From contig NZ_CP088017.1 in assembly GCF_021049285.1 (NCBI RefSeq), positions 3,049,380-3,113,379 on the forward strand: DNA of 64,000 nt, in the 5' to 3' direction. Within the stretch, counting starts at the first letter, position 1; the number at the start of each line of letters is the position of its first letter. Under the pieces are notes generated by a model. It had not been told where the DNA came from and ran no database searches. It was given only the letters and a program-made list of their open reading frames with translations. Source of the stretch: Ruania halotolerans. GTDB taxonomy: Bacteria > Actinomycetota > Actinomycetes > Actinomycetales > Beutenbergiaceae. Position numbers and translations under genes: made by a program. Positions 26,644 to 36,644 of the stretch are shown here, piece after piece.

Positions 26644-26940
26644 ATGGCCAGCGTTGCCCGCGTCGACACCCCGAGTCCCCATCCCGTGGTGCACACGCTC
26701 CTGGCTGGGACCGGCATGCTGCTGATGATCGCGCAGGTGCCGTTCTTCCTTTCCATCGGGATCCTTGCGCCAGCCAGCGGACGGCTCCTGCTCACCGGCG
26801 CCTGGGTACTTCTGGTGACGCTCGGGGTGCACTGGTTCCGTGACCATCCCGGTCGGGTGCTGGGACTGGCCGTACTGATGGCAGTGCTCTGGTATTGCGT
26901 GGGGGTCCTCGCCGAAGACGCCCTCGGCTGGACGGTCTGA
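26644..26940 (+). CDS. Small membrane protein, hypothetical
   Basis: The 98-residue protein has three predicted membrane helices (about 17-40, 46-62 and 70-90) with short charged loops. No family is recognised; it resembles the many small integral membrane proteins of actinomycetes. The SRAP gene starts 57 bases downstream on the same strand. Confidence 0.6.
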   Translation: MASVARVDTPSPHPVVHTLLAGTGMLLMIAQVPFFLSIGILAPASGRLLLTGAWVLLVTLGVHWFRDHPGRVLGLAVLMAVLWYCVGVLAEDALGWTV

Positions 26941-26996
26941 CCGCGCGCACGGTCTGAGTGGGAGCGGGCGCGGCTCGCAGGTGGCACGCTGGGTCC

Positions 26997-27758
26997 ATGT
27001 GCGGTCGCTATGCCTCGTTCCGGGAGACGCAGGATCTCGCCGACGCCTTCGATGTGGAGGAGATCACCGAGCGTGCCGGCAGACTCGATGCAAACTACAA
27101 CGTGGCCCCCACCGATGGAGTGCGCATCGTGCTCGATCGGGCACCGAAGGCCACCGACGGCGCGGACAATAGCAACAACGCCGCCGAGCGGACCGAGGTG
27201 CGCCGTGAGATGCATGTGGCCCGCTGGGGGTTGGTGCCCGGGTGGGCGCAGGACCTCACCATCGGCTCACGTATGTTCAACGCTCGCAGCGACAGCCTGG
27301 CTGCTAAACCGGCGTTCTCGAAGTCCCTACGGGCGCGGCGCTGCGTCGTGGTGGCCGACGGCTATTACGAGTGGCTCAAGGAGGACATTCCCGGCCAGGC
27401 CAAGCCACGCCGCACGCCGTTCTACATCCACCGCAGCGACGGAGCACCCCTCGCTTTCGCCGGCCTCTACGCCTGGTGGCGCGACCCGAACAAAGAGTCC
27501 GACGATCCAGACCGCTGGGTACTCTCCACCACCATCGTCACCGAAGACGCCCGGGGCGGACTCGCGGAGATCCACGATCGCGAACCTGTGGTCCTGCCCG
27601 ACGAGCAGACCGGGCTCTGGCTCGATCCCGCCGTGACTGGACCCGATGAGGCACTTGCAGCGTTGACTGCCCCGAGCCCCCCGCTGCGGTGGCACGAGGT
27701 CTCGGCCCGAGTCGGTTCAGTGCAGAACAACGACGAATCCCTGATCGCGCCCACCTGA
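26997..27758 (+). CDS. SRAP-domain (YedK/HMCES-like) DNA-protein crosslink protein
   Basis: ATG 26997 gives 253 residues beginning MCGRY, so the catalytic cysteine becomes the N-terminal residue after Met removal. Family motifs follow in order: NYNVAPT, ARWGLVPGWAQD, MFNARSDSLAAKPAF, CVVVADGYYEW (active glutamate) and HEVSARVGSVQNN near the end (active histidine). SRAP proteins bind abasic sites in single-stranded DNA through that cysteine and shield them. The insert around residues 45-65 (NSNNAAERTE) is a usual variable loop. Confidence 0.9.
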   Translation: MCGRYASFRETQDLADAFDVEEITERAGRLDANYNVAPTDGVRIVLDRAPKATDGADNSNNAAERTEVRREMHVARWGLVPGWAQDLTIGSRMFNARSDSLAAKPAFSKSLRARRCVVVADGYYEWLKEDIPGQAKPRRTPFYIHRSDGAPLAFAGLYAWWRDPNKESDDPDRWVLSTTIVTEDARGGLAEIHDREPVVLPDEQTGLWLDPAVTGPDEALAALTAPSPPLRWHEVSARVGSVQNNDESLIAPT

Positions 27759-27775
27759 GCGGGCCGGCGCAGTAC

Positions 27776-28231
27776 TCAGGCTGCGTCATCCAGGGTCATG
27801 GCTAGCACACTGCCCGAACCGGCCACGACGAAGGCACGCACCCGCACCTGAACCTGCCGTGCTGCGGCCCTGGTCTGCGCGTCCCACGCGCGGTCCTGCG
27901 GGCGGCGCCAGCTCGGACCCGGCCGCTCCAGCAGAAGCGCAACGGAACCGCCGGGGGCGAACTCGCGCACCATCTCACTGAGCGATTCCATCAGGCCGCG
28001 CACCACCCAGTCGTCCGGAAGGTCGGGGAGGTCGTCGATCGGGAGCAGAACCGGCAACGGGAGGTCGTCGGCGTCCAGGACCAGCACCCACAACGTGGAT
28101 CGGAGCGGCCGTCCGTCCCCGTGCACGAAGCGCGCCCAGTCCAGGAGATCGTCGTCGGTGCGCATGGGCCGATCGGGAGTGAGCGGTGCTGGCACACCGT
28201 CCGGTTCGGTCATATCGTCTCGTTCGGTCAT
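27776..28231 (-). CDS. Conserved-looking hypothetical protein
   Basis: ATG 28231 gives 151 residues; a second methionine follows six codons later. The middle has an alternating beta pattern (LRSTLWVLVLDADDLPLPVL), then an acidic loop and helix (LMESLSEMVREFAPGG), then ALLLERPGPS and a final VRAFVVAGSGSVLAMTLDDA strand. This looks like one alpha/beta domain without membrane parts, catalytic motif or cysteines. Family not recognised. Confidence 0.6.
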   Translation of the reverse strand: MTERDDMTEPDGVPAPLTPDRPMRTDDDLLDWARFVHGDGRPLRSTLWVLVLDADDLPLPVLLPIDDLPDLPDDWVVRGLMESLSEMVREFAPGGSVALLLERPGPSWRRPQDRAWDAQTRAAARQVQVRVRAFVVAGSGSVLAMTLDDAA

Positions 28232-28369
28232 GTCCACCACCCTGCCCCGGGAAGGCGTCTCGCCGCTCCGCCTATCCACAGGTACGCCCGTGGTCGCAGG
28301 CACGGGCCACGCACCGTCCACCCCCGGTGTGACGCCGTGGCGCCACCGTGCCGCCTACGCTGAGAGATC

Positions 28370-29755
28370 ATGACCCCCGACCGTCCCCCGAGCCCGCCGG
28401 TACAGCGGTACGCTCCGTTCGCCGTCGACGGGATTCTGGCGATCGCGCTGACCGGGACCCTCGGACTTCTCTCCATCATGGTGGGAGCCTCGCTCGGCAC
28501 GAACTGGTTCGCAGTGAGCGTCAGCGTGCTCACCAGCCTGGGTATGCCACTGGCGCTAGCCTGGCGCCGCACCCGCCCGGTGGCCTCTTCCGTGACCGTG
28601 TACGCGATGGCGCTGGCTCACGTGGTCAGTGGTGTGGTGCTGACCCCCTCGGACCTGACGCTGTTCATTTCGCTGTACTCGGTCACTGTCTACGGCCCCC
28701 GATGGGCGCGCCGAACCGCCCTGTTCTCCGCCCTGTTCGGCTGCGCGATCGTCACGGTCTGGTTCCTTGACTACAACGACTTCACGAGCATCTTCACTCC
28801 CACCGCCCTGGTCGGTGCCTTCGCCGTCTTCGGCCTGCTCGCCGCCATGGTGCTCAGCTCGTGGGCGCTCGCCCTGGTGCGGCGGGCACGGGTGGAACGG
28901 GTGGAGACACTGGCCGAACGAGCGGCCCGCCTCGAGATCGAGCGCGACCAGCAAGCCCAGATCGCCACCCAGGCAGAACGTGCCCGGATCGCACGCGAGA
29001 TGCATGACATCGTGGCCCACTCGCTCTCCGTGGTGATCGCCCAGGCCGACGGCGGCCGGTACGCAGCAGCACACGATCCGCAGGCAGCAACGCACGCTCT
29101 TACCACGATCTCCGAAACCGGCCGGGCTGCCCTGGCCGATATGCGCAAGATCCTCGGAGTGCTGCGCAGCGATTCCGGTGCGCAGACGCTCGCCCCGCAA
29201 CCGGAGACCGCCGATCTGGAGTCCCTCGTGGAGCAGGTACGCGAGACCGGACTCGCCGTCTCCCTGGTCCGGATGGGCACGGCGCGCACACTCCCGCCGG
29301 GCGCGGGACTGACCGTCTACCGGATCGTGCAGGAATCGCTCACAAACATCCTCAAGCACGCTGGACCGGATGCCCACGCCACTGTGCTGGTGCAGTGGGC
29401 GGCAGCGCACCTGGCGCTGCAGATCGATGACGACGGCCGTGGTGCTGCCGCCATCTCCGACGGTGCGGGGCACGGCCTGCTCGGCATGCGGGAGCGGGCC
29501 ACCATGCTCGGCGGTACCCTCACCACTGGTCCCCGCCCGGGCGGAGGGTTCCGGGTGCGAGCGGAGATCCCACTCCCCGGCGCGCCATCAGCGACTCTCC
29601 CCGCTGCTGCCACGGAACAACAGGCGCGGCCCCCGGCGCCTGTGACCTGGCAGACTCCAGCCGAGCACACCAACCCTTACGCCGGACCCTCACAGAGCCC
29701 ACCAGCTCCTCCCCCCACACCCACGCAACCACCCACCGAGGACAATCGCCCATGA
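28370..29755 (+). CDS. NarL-type sensor histidine kinase
   Basis: The 461-residue protein has four to six membrane helices in the first 175 residues, a short coiled linker, then a HisKA_3 dimerisation domain with the phospho-acceptor in REMHDIVAHSLSV (His about 212) and an HATPase domain (SLTNILKHAGPDA, IDDDGRG, GHGLLGMRERA). The last 60 residues are a Pro/Thr-rich tail. Its stop overlaps the response regulator start by four bases, so the two are made together. The signal is unknown; the few-residue outer loops suggest membrane stress or a lipid-soluble cue. Confidence 0.9.
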   Translation: MTPDRPPSPPVQRYAPFAVDGILAIALTGTLGLLSIMVGASLGTNWFAVSVSVLTSLGMPLALAWRRTRPVASSVTVYAMALAHVVSGVVLTPSDLTLFISLYSVTVYGPRWARRTALFSALFGCAIVTVWFLDYNDFTSIFTPTALVGAFAVFGLLAAMVLSSWALALVRRARVERVETLAERAARLEIERDQQAQIATQAERARIAREMHDIVAHSLSVVIAQADGGRYAAAHDPQAATHALTTISETGRAALADMRKILGVLRSDSGAQTLAPQPETADLESLVEQVRETGLAVSLVRMGTARTLPPGAGLTVYRIVQESLTNILKHAGPDAHATVLVQWAAAHLALQIDDDGRGAAAISDGAGHGLLGMRERATMLGGTLTTGPRPGGGFRVRAEIPLPGAPSATLPAAATEQQARPPAPVTWQTPAEHTNPYAGPSQSPPAPPPTPTQPPTEDNRP

Positions 29756-30456
29756 GCACCGACGCGCAGCCGCCCATCGCCCCGATCCGGGTCGCTCTGG
29801 TGGACGACCAGCAGCTAGTCCGCGCCGGTTTTGCGCTGGTGATCAATTCCCAGCCGGATATGGAGGTGGTGATCGAGGCCGGGGACGGCGCCCAGGCGGT
29901 ACGCCTGCTCTCCTCGCACGAGGTGGATGTGGTGCTGATGGACGTGCGGATGCCGCAGATGGACGGGTTAGCCGCGACGGCCGCACTCACCGATCCGGGG
30001 TCGGTCCGGATTGGCAACACCCCGAAGGTGGTCATCCTCACCACCTTCGACCTGGACGAGTACGTCCTCCGCGCCATCAAGGCCGGCGCCAGCGGATTCC
30101 TCCTCAAGGACACTCCACCCGAGGAAATGCTTGCCGCGATCCGCACCGTGCACCACGGCGAGGCGGTGATCGCCCCCTCCAGCACGCGGCGTCTCATCGA
30201 GCACCTCGCCACAGTGCTGCCGGACGAGCAGAAGGCATCGGCCGCCGTCCTGGATGCACTGACCGAGCGTGAGCGTGAGGTGCTGATCCTGATGGCGCGG
30301 GGCCGCTCGAACACCGAGATCGCCGGTGACCTGTTCGTGGCCGAAGCCACGGTGAAGACTCACGTGGGCCGGGTGCTCTCCAAGCTCGATGCCCGGGACC
30401 GGGTCCAGGCAGTAGTCACTGCCTACGAGACGGGACTGGTCAGTCCCGGCTCCTGA
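29752..30456 (+). CDS. NarL/LuxR-type response regulator
   Basis: The 234-residue protein has a receiver domain at about 12-130 with the phospho-acceptor Asp 64 (LMDVRMP) and switch lysine (FLLKDTPPEE). A LuxR-type helix-turn-helix follows at about 170-225 (LTEREREVLILMARGRSNTE). It overlaps the kinase gene by ATGA, so coupled translation is likely. Its 3' end overlaps the convergent permease gene by 17 bases. Confidence 0.92.
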   Translation: MSTDAQPPIAPIRVALVDDQQLVRAGFALVINSQPDMEVVIEAGDGAQAVRLLSSHEVDVVLMDVRMPQMDGLAATAALTDPGSVRIGNTPKVVILTTFDLDEYVLRAIKAGASGFLLKDTPPEEMLAAIRTVHHGEAVIAPSSTRRLIEHLATVLPDEQKASAAVLDALTEREREVLILMARGRSNTEIAGDLFVAEATVKTHVGRVLSKLDARDRVQAVVTAYETGLVSPGS

Positions 30457-31792
30457 TCGTCTGCTCGGCATCGGCGCTCTGATCGACCCGGTGGCCCCGG
30501 CCGCCAACGCGACGGTGCAGCAGGTGCAGCACCAGGCCCAGCACGATCAACCCACCGCCCAAAGCCCACGCTTGCCAACTCTGCTGGGTGAGCAGCGCCA
30601 CGCAGCTCACGAGTGCGGCGACCGATACAGCGGTGGCGACCCTGAAGTGGTCGTGACCGGGCTTGTCGCCGCGCAGGACGAGCACAGCGAGGTTGGTGGA
30701 GATGAAGACGAAGAGCAGGAGCAACACCACTGTCTCGGCGAGCAGCGCCAAACTCCCCACCACCGCCAGGAGCGCCGAGATCGCCGTGGTCGCCAAGATT
30801 GCCACCCACGGTGTCCGCCGAGCGGGGAGCAGCCGACCGAACACGCCCGGCAGGAGGCCTTCTTCGGCCATTCCGTAGGTGAGCCGGGAGCTCATCACCG
30901 AGGTGAGCAGGGCACCGTTCGCGACCGCCACCAGCGCGACGGCGCTGAACGCCCAGCCGGGGATGGAGTACCCGGTCGCCGTGACCACAGCAAGCAGCGG
31001 CCCGCTGGTTCCGGCTAGGTCCTCGGGTGGGAGCATCGCCGAGGAAGCCAGGGCGATCAGGACGTAGACAATGCCGGCCACTGCCAGCGCGCCGAAAAGC
31101 GCGCGGGGGTAGACGCGGGTGACGCCACGAACTTCCTCGGCCACGTTCGCGGAGGTCTCAAAGCCGACAAAGCTGTAGAACGCCAGCAGGGCCGCGCCGA
31201 ATACCGCCCAAGGCGCCCCCGTCTCCGGGAACTCCAGCACCCGCCCGGGCTCGCCCTGGCCGTCCGAGAGCGCGAGTCCGACCAGCACGAGCACGAGAAC
31301 CAGGCCACTGACCTCGATGACGGTCATCACAAGGTTCGAGCGCACGGATTCCTTGATGCCGCGCAGGTTGATCAGCGCGAGCATCAGCAGGAATACCGGG
31401 GCTGCGACGCTCACCGGCACCGAGAAGAACGTCCCGAGGTAGTCGCCGCTGAATGCCACAGCCAACCCTGCAACGCTGACGACGCCTGCGCACAGCATGC
31501 AGAAGCCGACCAGGAACGAGATCACCGGGCGTCTGAACGCGCGCTGTGCGAACACCGCCGATCCGCCCGCCCGTGGGTATTTGGTGACCAGCTCGGCGTA
31601 CGAGCCTGCCGTGAGCAGGGCCATTGCCAGTGCGATCGCGATCGGCAGCCACGTGATTCCGCCCGCCTGTGCGGCCAGTTCGCCGGTGAGCGCGTACACG
31701 CCGGCACCGAGTACATCTCCAAGAATGAAGGCGAACAGGAGGCCACCCCCCATGCCTTGCCGAAGGCGACTGGGGGTGGTGTGTTGGTTCAT
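30440..31792 (-). CDS. APC-family amino acid permease
   Basis: About 450 residues with 12 predicted membrane helices. The opening helix (FAFILGDVLGAGVYALTG) carries the glycine-rich unwound segment that binds the amino group of the substrate in the APC fold. ATG 31792 was preferred to GTG 31810; neither has a good ribosome-binding site. A FAD/Rieske oxidoreductase gene ends 55 bases upstream on the same strand, so they may be cotranscribed. The amino acid carried is unknown. Confidence 0.85.
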   Translation of the reverse strand: MNQHTTPSRLRQGMGGGLLFAFILGDVLGAGVYALTGELAAQAGGITWLPIAIALAMALLTAGSYAELVTKYPRAGGSAVFAQRAFRRPVISFLVGFCMLCAGVVSVAGLAVAFSGDYLGTFFSVPVSVAAPVFLLMLALINLRGIKESVRSNLVMTVIEVSGLVLVLVLVGLALSDGQGEPGRVLEFPETGAPWAVFGAALLAFYSFVGFETSANVAEEVRGVTRVYPRALFGALAVAGIVYVLIALASSAMLPPEDLAGTSGPLLAVVTATGYSIPGWAFSAVALVAVANGALLTSVMSSRLTYGMAEEGLLPGVFGRLLPARRTPWVAILATTAISALLAVVGSLALLAETVVLLLLFVFISTNLAVLVLRGDKPGHDHFRVATAVSVAALVSCVALLTQQSWQAWALGGGLIVLGLVLHLLHRRVGGRGHRVDQSADAEQTIRSRD

Positions 31793-31847
31793 GGTCACAT
31801 CGTGGTCCACGGTGCGCGGCTCGGCGAGCCGAGATGACCGGTCCTCG

Positions 31848-33326
31848 CTACTGGTCAGCTTCCGGCGCGGTCGCTGACCCGACTGCGCTCATCCCGGTGG
31901 TTGCCGGGCCCTCCAGGAGTTCACCGGCGGCCGTGAAGCGTGAGCCGTGCAGCGAGCAATCCCAGGTGCATTCCGCGTCGTTCCAGGACAGCACGCCGCC
32001 CAGGTGCGGGCAGTCGGCCGACAGCTGATAGGTGTGCCCGTCAACGCGTGCGCGCGCCACGAGCCGGGCACCGTCGCGGCCGACGATGCCGGCACCTTCC
32101 TCGGGCTCGCCCGCCAATCGCGCGTACCCTCCGGCCCGGGCGCCGACCATGTTCGCGGCCGCGTGAGCGTTGTGCGCCAGGGCGGCTCCGCCGCCCCTGA
32201 TCTCGTGGGTACTCCAGCTGGCAAACGCCGGGGACCAGTCCGGCAGCTCGGCCTGCTCGAGGTGGGCGGTCAGCAGGGTCGCAGCGGCGCACGCGTTCGT
32301 CAGGCCCCACTTGGCATAGCCGGTGGCAACGAGTACCCGATCGCTGCCCGGGAGCAACGGCCCGACGTACGGGAGTTCGTCAATCGGATGGTAGTCCTGG
32401 GCGGACCACTCGTGAGTCACGGTGGCCTCGGGGAAGTGCTCACCCGCCCATGCGGTGAGGTCGCGCACCTGCGCCCGTTCGGAGACAGCCTTGCCGACCG
32501 GGTGAGAGTTCCCGCCGAGAAGGATGCGATGTCCATCCTCATCTGGTGTCGTGCGGAGCGAGCGGGTCGGCGATCCTGCGCTCAGGTACATATCCATCTG
32601 CTGCTGACCTTCGGTGTGCAGCGCCACCCCGTAGGAGCGCTCGGGGATCAGCCGGGCGAAGAAGCCACCGCGGTCCGCGACGGGTATCCCGGTCGCCAGC
32701 ACGACACGTTCGGCCTGCACCGCCCCTCGGGTCGTCACGACCGGTGCTGCACCCGAGTCTCCGAACGCCGTCACGCGCGCTCCGGTGACGATCTCGACGC
32801 CGGCCTCACGCGCGGCGTCCGCGAGCGCCGTGAGGAGCTCGATGGGGTCGATCTGGGCCTGGTCCTCGAGGACGACGGCGCCATGGAAGGGGAAGCGAAC
32901 GTCGTCAGTGGCGCGCCAGGAGACGGGCAGGCCGACGGATTCGCACACCTCCTGCTCGCGCTCGACGTCTGCGACATCGGTCGGTGCACCCGCGTAGGTG
33001 GCCGCGGCGGGGCGCTGGTGCGCCACGCCGTGGCTGCGGCAGAAGTCGAGCAGCCAGTCCATGCCGGCGCCGTTGCCGGCCACATACTGCGCCACAGTGT
33101 CAGTGCGATGCTTCGCGGCGATGGTGGAGAGCCGGGTGCCCTGCAGCAGGCTGATCTTGGCGGTGGAGCCTCCGGTCGTCCCGGCCCCGATGGCGCGGGC
33201 TTCGAGGACGATCACGCGGATCCCGTGTCGCGCCAACTGAACGGCGGTGCTCAGACCGGTCAGGCCCGCACCGACGACGGCGACGTCATAGCGGCGCGTC
33301 AGTGCCGCGACATCAGAGTCGGGCAT
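31848..33326 (-). CDS. FAD-dependent oxidoreductase with C-terminal Rieske domain
   Basis: ATG 33326 gives 492 residues. A DAO-type FAD domain starts with VAVVGAGLTGLSTAVQLARH (dinucleotide fold). A C-terminal Rieske [2Fe-2S] domain has Cys439-Pro-His441 and Cys457-x2-His460. This two-domain architecture occurs in proteins of unknown substrate that may pass electrons from an oxidised amine or similar compound. Upstream, on the same strand, is a zinc alcohol dehydrogenase (35 bases away); downstream is an amino acid permease. Confidence 0.85.
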   Translation of the reverse strand: MPDSDVAALTRRYDVAVVGAGLTGLSTAVQLARHGIRVIVLEARAIGAGTTGGSTAKISLLQGTRLSTIAAKHRTDTVAQYVAGNGAGMDWLLDFCRSHGVAHQRPAAATYAGAPTDVADVEREQEVCESVGLPVSWRATDDVRFPFHGAVVLEDQAQIDPIELLTALADAAREAGVEIVTGARVTAFGDSGAAPVVTTRGAVQAERVVLATGIPVADRGGFFARLIPERSYGVALHTEGQQQMDMYLSAGSPTRSLRTTPDEDGHRILLGGNSHPVGKAVSERAQVRDLTAWAGEHFPEATVTHEWSAQDYHPIDELPYVGPLLPGSDRVLVATGYAKWGLTNACAAATLLTAHLEQAELPDWSPAFASWSTHEIRGGGAALAHNAHAAANMVGARAGGYARLAGEPEEGAGIVGRDGARLVARARVDGHTYQLSADCPHLGGVLSWNDAECTWDCSLHGSRFTAAGELLEGPATTGMSAVGSATAPEADQ

Positions 33327-33360
33327 GATCTCATTCTCCCGCCATGGTGATCGCATGGCT

Positions 33361-34554
33361 TCAGACCCTCGGATCCAGGACGACCTTGATGCACCCGTCC
33401 GCCTTCTTCTGGAACATTTCGTAGGCGGCGGGCGCCTCCTCCAAGGAGACCCGGTGGGTACGCAGGTCTAGCACGCCGAGCGGGTCGGCGGAGTCAGTGG
33501 CCAGCGGAAGGAGGTCCGCAGTCCAGCGGTGCACGTTCGCCTGACCCATCCGAAGCGTGAGTTGCTTATCGAACAGTTCCATCAGCGGCATCGGGTCGGC
33601 CGCGCCGCCGTAGACGCCCGACAACGACAGGGTTCCGCCGCGGCGCACCGTGGAGATCGCAGTATGCAGTGCTGCGAGCCGGTCCAGCCCGGCGTGCTTC
33701 ATCATCGGCTTCGCGACCGCATCCGGCATTCGTTCGGCCATCTTCTGTATGCCCTCGGCGGCGGGTGAGCCGTGCGCCTCCATCCCGACCGCATCGATCA
33801 CGGCATCCGGGCCGCGCCCGCCGGTGATCTCCCGCATGGCCGCCGGCAGGTCATCGCAATCACGCAGGTCGATGGTGTGTACACCGTGCCGCTGCGCCAT
33901 CGCGAGGCGTTCGGGCACCATGTCGGCCGCGAACACGTCGCTGGCTCCGCGGTGAAGAGCGACGCGGGCGCTCATCTGGCCGATGGGACCGAGGCCGAGC
34001 ACCAGCACTGTGCTGTTCGCCGGCACATCTGCGTACTCGACCGCCTGCCACGCGGTCGGCAGGACGTCGGAGAGATACAAGTACCGCTCGTCGGGTTCGT
34101 CGTCATCGGGCACCACGATGAGGCCGAACTGGGCCTGCGGCACACGCAGATACTGCGCTTGGCCGCCGGGGATCTGACCGTAGAGCTTCGTATAGCCGAA
34201 CAGGGCGGCGCCCTTGTCCTCGGAGTGCACCTGCGTCGTCTCGCACTGGGTGTGCAGGCCGCGAGTACACATCCAGCACGTACCGCACGCGATCGGGAAG
34301 GGAACCACGACTCGATCCCCGGCCTGGATGCGCTGCACCTGCGAGCCGACCTCTTGGACCACGCCCATCGCTTCGTGGCCGAGGATGTCCCCGGGCTCCA
34401 GGAACGCCCCCAGCACTGAGTAGAGGTGAAGATCAGAACCGCAGACGGCGGTGGATGTCATCTCGATGATGGCGTCTGTCGGCTCCAGTATCCGTGGGTC
34501 GCCCACCTCTTCGACTGTGACCTTCTCGTGCCCCTGCCACGTGAGTGCGCGCAT
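33361..34554 (-). CDS. Zinc-dependent alcohol dehydrogenase (MDR family)
   Basis: ATG 34554 gives 397 residues, close to glutathione-independent formaldehyde dehydrogenases. Motifs are CGSDLHLYSV (catalytic zinc Cys), GHEAMGVVQEVGS (catalytic His and Glu), a structural zinc lobe with CGTCWMCTRGLHTQC, and the NAD-binding VLVLGLGPIGQMSA. The insertion around IQKMAERMPDA is typical of the long subfamily. Substrate cannot be told. A FAD/Rieske gene follows 35 bases downstream. Confidence 0.85.
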   Translation of the reverse strand: MRALTWQGHEKVTVEEVGDPRILEPTDAIIEMTSTAVCGSDLHLYSVLGAFLEPGDILGHEAMGVVQEVGSQVQRIQAGDRVVVPFPIACGTCWMCTRGLHTQCETTQVHSEDKGAALFGYTKLYGQIPGGQAQYLRVPQAQFGLIVVPDDDEPDERYLYLSDVLPTAWQAVEYADVPANSTVLVLGLGPIGQMSARVALHRGASDVFAADMVPERLAMAQRHGVHTIDLRDCDDLPAAMREITGGRGPDAVIDAVGMEAHGSPAAEGIQKMAERMPDAVAKPMMKHAGLDRLAALHTAISTVRRGGTLSLSGVYGGAADPMPLMELFDKQLTLRMGQANVHRWTADLLPLATDSADPLGVLDLRTHRVSLEEAPAAYEMFQKKADGCIKVVLDPRV

Positions 34555-34716
34555 CAACCATTCCCTTCGGTGCGATCTGGTGGACGAGGACTCGTCTCTT
34601 TCCATCGTTGCCCGCCACAGTGACCTGCGCATCTGGAGTCTGCGAACAACCGAGAGGTCACTGGGTTCGCCAGCGGGAACGACGCTGAACCACCGCCCCG
34701 TGCTCCACCGTCCGGG

Positions 34717-36351
34717 TCAGCCCGTCCCGCTCCAGGCCGTGCCGCGTACCTGGCGGTGCATCGTCTCCAGCGCCGCCGACTGCCGATGAGCGAGATCGAC
34801 GAGCTCAGTGAAGAGTTCCGCCGGCAGAGTGAGATCGTCGGCAAGCGCCTGCAGGGTCTGCCACAGTCCCAGTTTGCCGTTGACGGCACTGCGCATCAGT
34901 TCGATCTCGAGGAGCGGCGTCACCGGTGAGGTGACAAACACCCGCCGATTCGCCTTGGCCCGGCCGATGCGCTCACCCAGCCAACCCCCCGCGGTCCGGG
35001 CGGGACGAGAGTGCAGACCGAGCACGTGGATCAGTTCGCGTAGAAGCTCGCGTTCATAGGCGATCTCGTTGCTGATTCTCGCCAGGTCTGGTCCGATCGA
35101 GCGATCCGCATAGGCAGCGGCCATCCGCCGGATTCTCTCCCGGCCAGCTGTCGCGCCGGCCAGATGATCGGCGAGGTAAAGCCCGAGTAGTCCGCGTTCG
35201 ATGTGACCGGGCACGCGAGCATCAAATGCCTCAGCCGGGAGTGCGCGCAGTCCCCAGTCACCACTCGAGTCGGCACTCTCGCCTTCTGGCGGGATTAACG
35301 ACTCCACCCGGCCACCGAAGCTGCTCTGGCCCGGGCGCATGGCCGGGCTCGGCGTGCCGCGCAGTTCATGCATGCCAACGAGCATCTCGCGGAGCGTGTC
35401 CTCAGCTCCGTACTGCGGCGTCCACCCGAGCGAACGGATCCGTGCAGTGTCCATCACCGGCACATTCATCGCCATGTCCAACCAGCCGGCGTCGGGTGCC
35501 AGGAGTCGCGCGCGCCAGCCGTAATGCAGCAATGGCCGCAACGCCGGTGCCGGGATCTCCGCGTATCTGCCCTGGCCGAGAAGGTTCGCGACATCCTGGG
35601 GCCCGAGTGTCTGGGTGGCGGCCACGTTGAAGGCACCGGCCGCCCTCTCGGTCACCACGATGGCGTACGCACGTCCGACATCGCGGCCGTGCACCACCTG
35701 CAGGCGCAATCCCTTCGGCAGCGGCACGAACGGCAGGAGGCCGGGCCGCAGTAGCGCCCTGGGAACGACAGGTCCGAGGAAGTAGCGCACGATCTCGGCA
35801 CCGGCCTCGGCTCGAAACACGAGGGCGGTGCGCATCCGCGCCACCACCAGGTCGGGATGTGCGGACTCGATCTCGTCCAGCACCTGTTCTTGCGCGGCCT
35901 TGTCAACGCTGTAGTGCGAGGAACGGATCCCGCCGCGTTCGGCCGTCTCATCACGGACTCCACCGCCGGGCACCGGCGAGTAGACCGCCCACGAGGAAGC
36001 CACCACAAGATGGGGCACACCGGCGCTGACGGCCGCCTCCGCGACGAGCCGCGTTCCGTCCACGTTCACGCGTCGCATGTAGTTGCGTGCGTGGTTGGGC
36101 TGGATGGCCCAGACCAGGTGCACCACCGCGTCTGCGCCCTCGAAGGCGGTACGCAGATCTGTCCGGAGTTCCTCGCGATCGCTCGAGGCCAGGTCCACGC
36201 GGTGCCACTGGGCTCCCTGGTATGGCGAGTGCTCGAGGTCAGGCACGCGGCGCGCGAGTGCGACCACCTCGGTGACTGATGGCTCGTCCGCAAGCGCCGC
36301 CAACACGCTTGACCCCACATTCCCGCTCGCACCGACAACAGCAACTCTCAC
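34717..36351 (-). CDS. NAD-dependent epimerase-like protein with long C-terminal extension
   Basis: GTG 36351 has AGGAAGG upstream and gives 544 residues. The first 340 are an extended SDR domain: VAVVGASGNVGSSVLAALAD (cofactor loop), VVASSWAVYS, and SSHYSVDKAAQE containing the YxxxK catalytic pair. The remaining 200 residues are helical and rich in Arg and Glu (RERIRRMAAAYADRSIGPDL); they match no domain I know and are not part of normal epimerases. It may modify or sense a nucleotide-bound metabolite. The fusion is unusual. Confidence 0.7.
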   Translation of the reverse strand: MRVAVVGASGNVGSSVLAALADEPSVTEVVALARRVPDLEHSPYQGAQWHRVDLASSDREELRTDLRTAFEGADAVVHLVWAIQPNHARNYMRRVNVDGTRLVAEAAVSAGVPHLVVASSWAVYSPVPGGGVRDETAERGGIRSSHYSVDKAAQEQVLDEIESAHPDLVVARMRTALVFRAEAGAEIVRYFLGPVVPRALLRPGLLPFVPLPKGLRLQVVHGRDVGRAYAIVVTERAAGAFNVAATQTLGPQDVANLLGQGRYAEIPAPALRPLLHYGWRARLLAPDAGWLDMAMNVPVMDTARIRSLGWTPQYGAEDTLREMLVGMHELRGTPSPAMRPGQSSFGGRVESLIPPEGESADSSGDWGLRALPAEAFDARVPGHIERGLLGLYLADHLAGATAGRERIRRMAAAYADRSIGPDLARISNEIAYERELLRELIHVLGLHSRPARTAGGWLGERIGRAKANRRVFVTSPVTPLLEIELMRSAVNGKLGLWQTLQALADDLTLPAELFTELVDLAHRQSAALETMHRQVRGTAWSGTG

Positions 36352-36644
36352 GGCACACCTTCCTGACCTTCCGGGAAGACCAGTGCCCGGCTTGACCCGA
36401 CGCCTCGCGCCCCGGATCCATCCACTATCCATCGCAGTCGGGCAGCCCGCATCTGAGGACGTGCACGGGCCCGGGCCGGTTCTCACTGGATCGCCCTGCT
36501 GCCACCGCAGAACGCGGCGCTCACCGCCTCATCGCTGAATACCGAAGGCGACCGGCGGCACATCTTGGCTGCGCCGCAATGGGGGAACCCGATGCCTGGT
36601 CGGATGCGGAAAGCGTGCGAGGTGGTATCCTTCACACAGACAAA

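Noticed and set aside
31947-33350. Plus-strand frame of 467 residues opposite the FAD/Rieske gene
   Set aside because: No domain, no ribosome-binding site, and the minus-strand frame has FAD and Rieske motifs.
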